From JBMFLE01 sp049971355 (GTDB taxonomy: Bacteria; Patescibacteriota; Patescibacteriia; UBA2591; UBA4787), in contig JBMFLE010000006.1 in the NCBI GenBank assembly GCA_049971355.1, positions 1-21,466 of the forward strand: a DNA stretch of 21,466 bases, in the 5' to 3' direction. The notes beneath the pieces were generated by a model. It was not told where the DNA came from and did not search any database. It was given only the letters and a program-made list of their open reading frames with translations. Shown here one piece after another: positions 20,423-21,466 of the stretch. Position 1 is the stretch's first letter. The number at the start of each line of letters is the position of its first letter. The position numbers and the translations under genes are program-made.

Positions 20423-21361
20423 TTAAAAAAATTTTTTAGTTATCGTATATAACTGATACCAAAATTTGTTAAAAACTAAATCAAAAGTGCCGGCATATTT
20501 AATTTCTTCTCCCCCGAATCCTCTTTTAAATCTGGTAATACCTGGCCATTTATTTTCGTCAATACCCCAAAAATCATAAAATTGATAACCTAATTTTTTG
20601 GCCTGACAAATAACATCCCACTGCAACAAATGGGAGGCCATTAAATTTTTAGCCTCATCACTTGAAGCGCCATGGACATAAGTTGTCGTATCAGCAAAAA
20701 AAATAATAATATTAGCCGCTAAAACTTTATCTTTATATTCAGCCAAAAATAATTTAACAAAATTTTGATTAAAACTTAAAAGTTGATGATAGTAATTGTC
20801 AGAATAGGGCCGAAATTTATTCCTTCTTGCCGTCTGATGGAGGAGTTTCAAAAACTTTTCAATTTCATTTCCCTTACCCTCTCTTATTTGCACCCCCTGT
20901 CTCTTTGCTAAACGAATATTATATCTTGTTTTATAATGCATCGTTGACAACAACTCTTCTTCGGACTTTGACAGGTTTAAAATAGTAGTTTTCGATGGCT
21001 GAAGATCAGCCACTTTTTTAAATTTAAAATTTTGAATTTCAAATTTCGAAACCACTGGCGGTTCAAATCGTAAAAAAATACTTTTTTCTTTTTTGGCCAA
21101 TTCAGTAATTTCTTTTATAAATAATTCTAGAATTTTTTTATCCCAAGAATTCAAAAGAGGACCGCGAGGACAATAAAGATAATTTTTCGAAAAAGGTAAT
21201 TGATGTTTTATTACTAAAGATTGGCCCCACTTGCCTTTTAAATAAAAAATTTGTCGACCAAGTTTTTTTTGAAATTCGGCCCATTGCCAAGATTGTAAAA
21301 ACTGGACCGGTTTTTGTTCAGCCACAACATTATTCCAGTTTTTGAAATCAATTACTTTCAC
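20423..21361 (-). CDS. FemAB/FemX family peptidoglycan bridge aminoacyltransferase
   Basis: FemAB proteins transfer amino acids from aminoacyl-tRNA to the side chain of peptidoglycan precursors on the inner face of the membrane. The 312-residue protein has two GNAT-like halves. The N-terminal part has F-L-Q-S-W-Q-W-A-E-F-Q (21-31) and Y-L-Y-C-P-R-G-P-L (61-69). The middle has M-H-Y-K-T-R-Y-N-I-R-L-A-K-R-Q-G-V (141-157). The C-terminal half has Y-V-H-G-A-S-S-D-E-A (about 232-241) and Y-D-F-W-G-I-D then W-P-G-I-T-R-F-K-R-G-F-G-G, the family's most typical block. It lacks the coiled-coil arm of staphylococcal Fem proteins, as many shorter homologues do. The start codon is GTG; an in-frame TAA two codons upstream leaves no earlier start. 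Its amino-acid substrate cannot be told. Confidence 0.9.
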   Translation of the reverse strand: MKVIDFKNWNNVVAEQKPVQFLQSWQWAEFQKKLGRQIFYLKGKWGQSLVIKHQLPFSKNYLYCPRGPLLNSWDKKILELFIKEITELAKKEKSIFLRFEPPVVSKFEIQNFKFKKVADLQPSKTTILNLSKSEEELLSTMHYKTRYNIRLAKRQGVQIREGKGNEIEKFLKLLHQTARRNKFRPYSDNYYHQLLSFNQNFVKLFLAEYKDKVLAANIIIFFADTTTYVHGASSDEAKNLMASHLLQWDVICQAKKLGYQFYDFWGIDENKWPGITRFKRGFGGEEIKYAGTFDLVFNKFWYQLYTITKKFF

Positions 21362-21389
21362 AATTTATTGATTAGTTGATGATATTGAT

Positions 21390-21466
21390 TGGACATGAAC
21401 CCCAAAAATGAGACTGAGAGTAAATTTGTTTTTGGGACTAATTTGATTGACCAAAACTACATTAAC
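21390..21466 (-). repeat. Inverted repeat, right copy (77 bp, cut by window edge)
   Basis: This is the reverse complement of 15989-16065 with two substitutions. In the aldolase frame one substitution turns Trp (TGG) into a TGA stop and the other turns Lys (AAA) into Gln (CAA), so this copy is a decayed gene-end fragment with no coding role. It reaches the last base of the window, so its true length is unknown. Confidence 0.95.

Overview
This AT-rich window looks like part of a Candidate Phyla Radiation (Patescibacteria, Parcubacteria-like) genome. That is inferred from gene content and style, not from a marker gene: a compact type IV pilus cluster, mostly poor Shine-Dalgarno sequences, a membrane protein family I associate with CPR genomes, and many short palindromic intergenic repeats. 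TGA is used as a stop and Trp is TGG, so the code is standard.

Left part (1-2812): the 5' part of a transposase on the minus strand runs off the left edge. It is followed by yebC and ruvC (+), separated by a palindromic element that fills the whole gap. comF (-) converges on ruvC, and the space between them is packed with TACGAA-type repeats, one of which supplies the end of ruvC.

Middle part (2888-10403): a pilus assembly run on the + strand from a recognisable promoter: pilM, pilN, pilO, a short PilP-like gene, pilB (extension ATPase), a PilT-like ATPase that has lost its catalytic motifs, and pilC, followed by tRNA-Val(CAC). No pilin, prepilin peptidase or secretin is present. PilM and PilN carry long flexible insertions.

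Next block (10404-15722, +): a five-helix membrane protein of unknown function, a membrane-anchored CPR family protein, an M16 zinc protease, an AI-2E/PerM family membrane protein and a UDP-glucuronate decarboxylase-like sugar-nucleotide enzyme. This suggests envelope and surface work.

Right part (15723-21466, all genes on -): a repeat-rich spacer with a 36-bp perfect palindrome, then (in transcription order from the right) a FemAB-type peptidoglycan bridge enzyme, tRNA-Arg(CCG), an HD-domain protein with its own promoter and an unusually strong Shine-Dalgarno, an endonuclease Q-like PHP protein, an SplB-like radical SAM protein and a class II aldolase. A 77-bp inverted repeat (75 of 77 identical) has one copy at the aldolase 3' end and the other at the extreme right edge. 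A gene-free stretch at 19303-19597 holds several hairpins and a GC-rich terminator and may be a small RNA.

The points most worth checking are the catalytically dead PilT-like ATPase, the long PilM-binding arm of PilN, the inverted repeat around the right block, the structured stretch near 19.4 kb and the micro-ORF leader of the HD gene.
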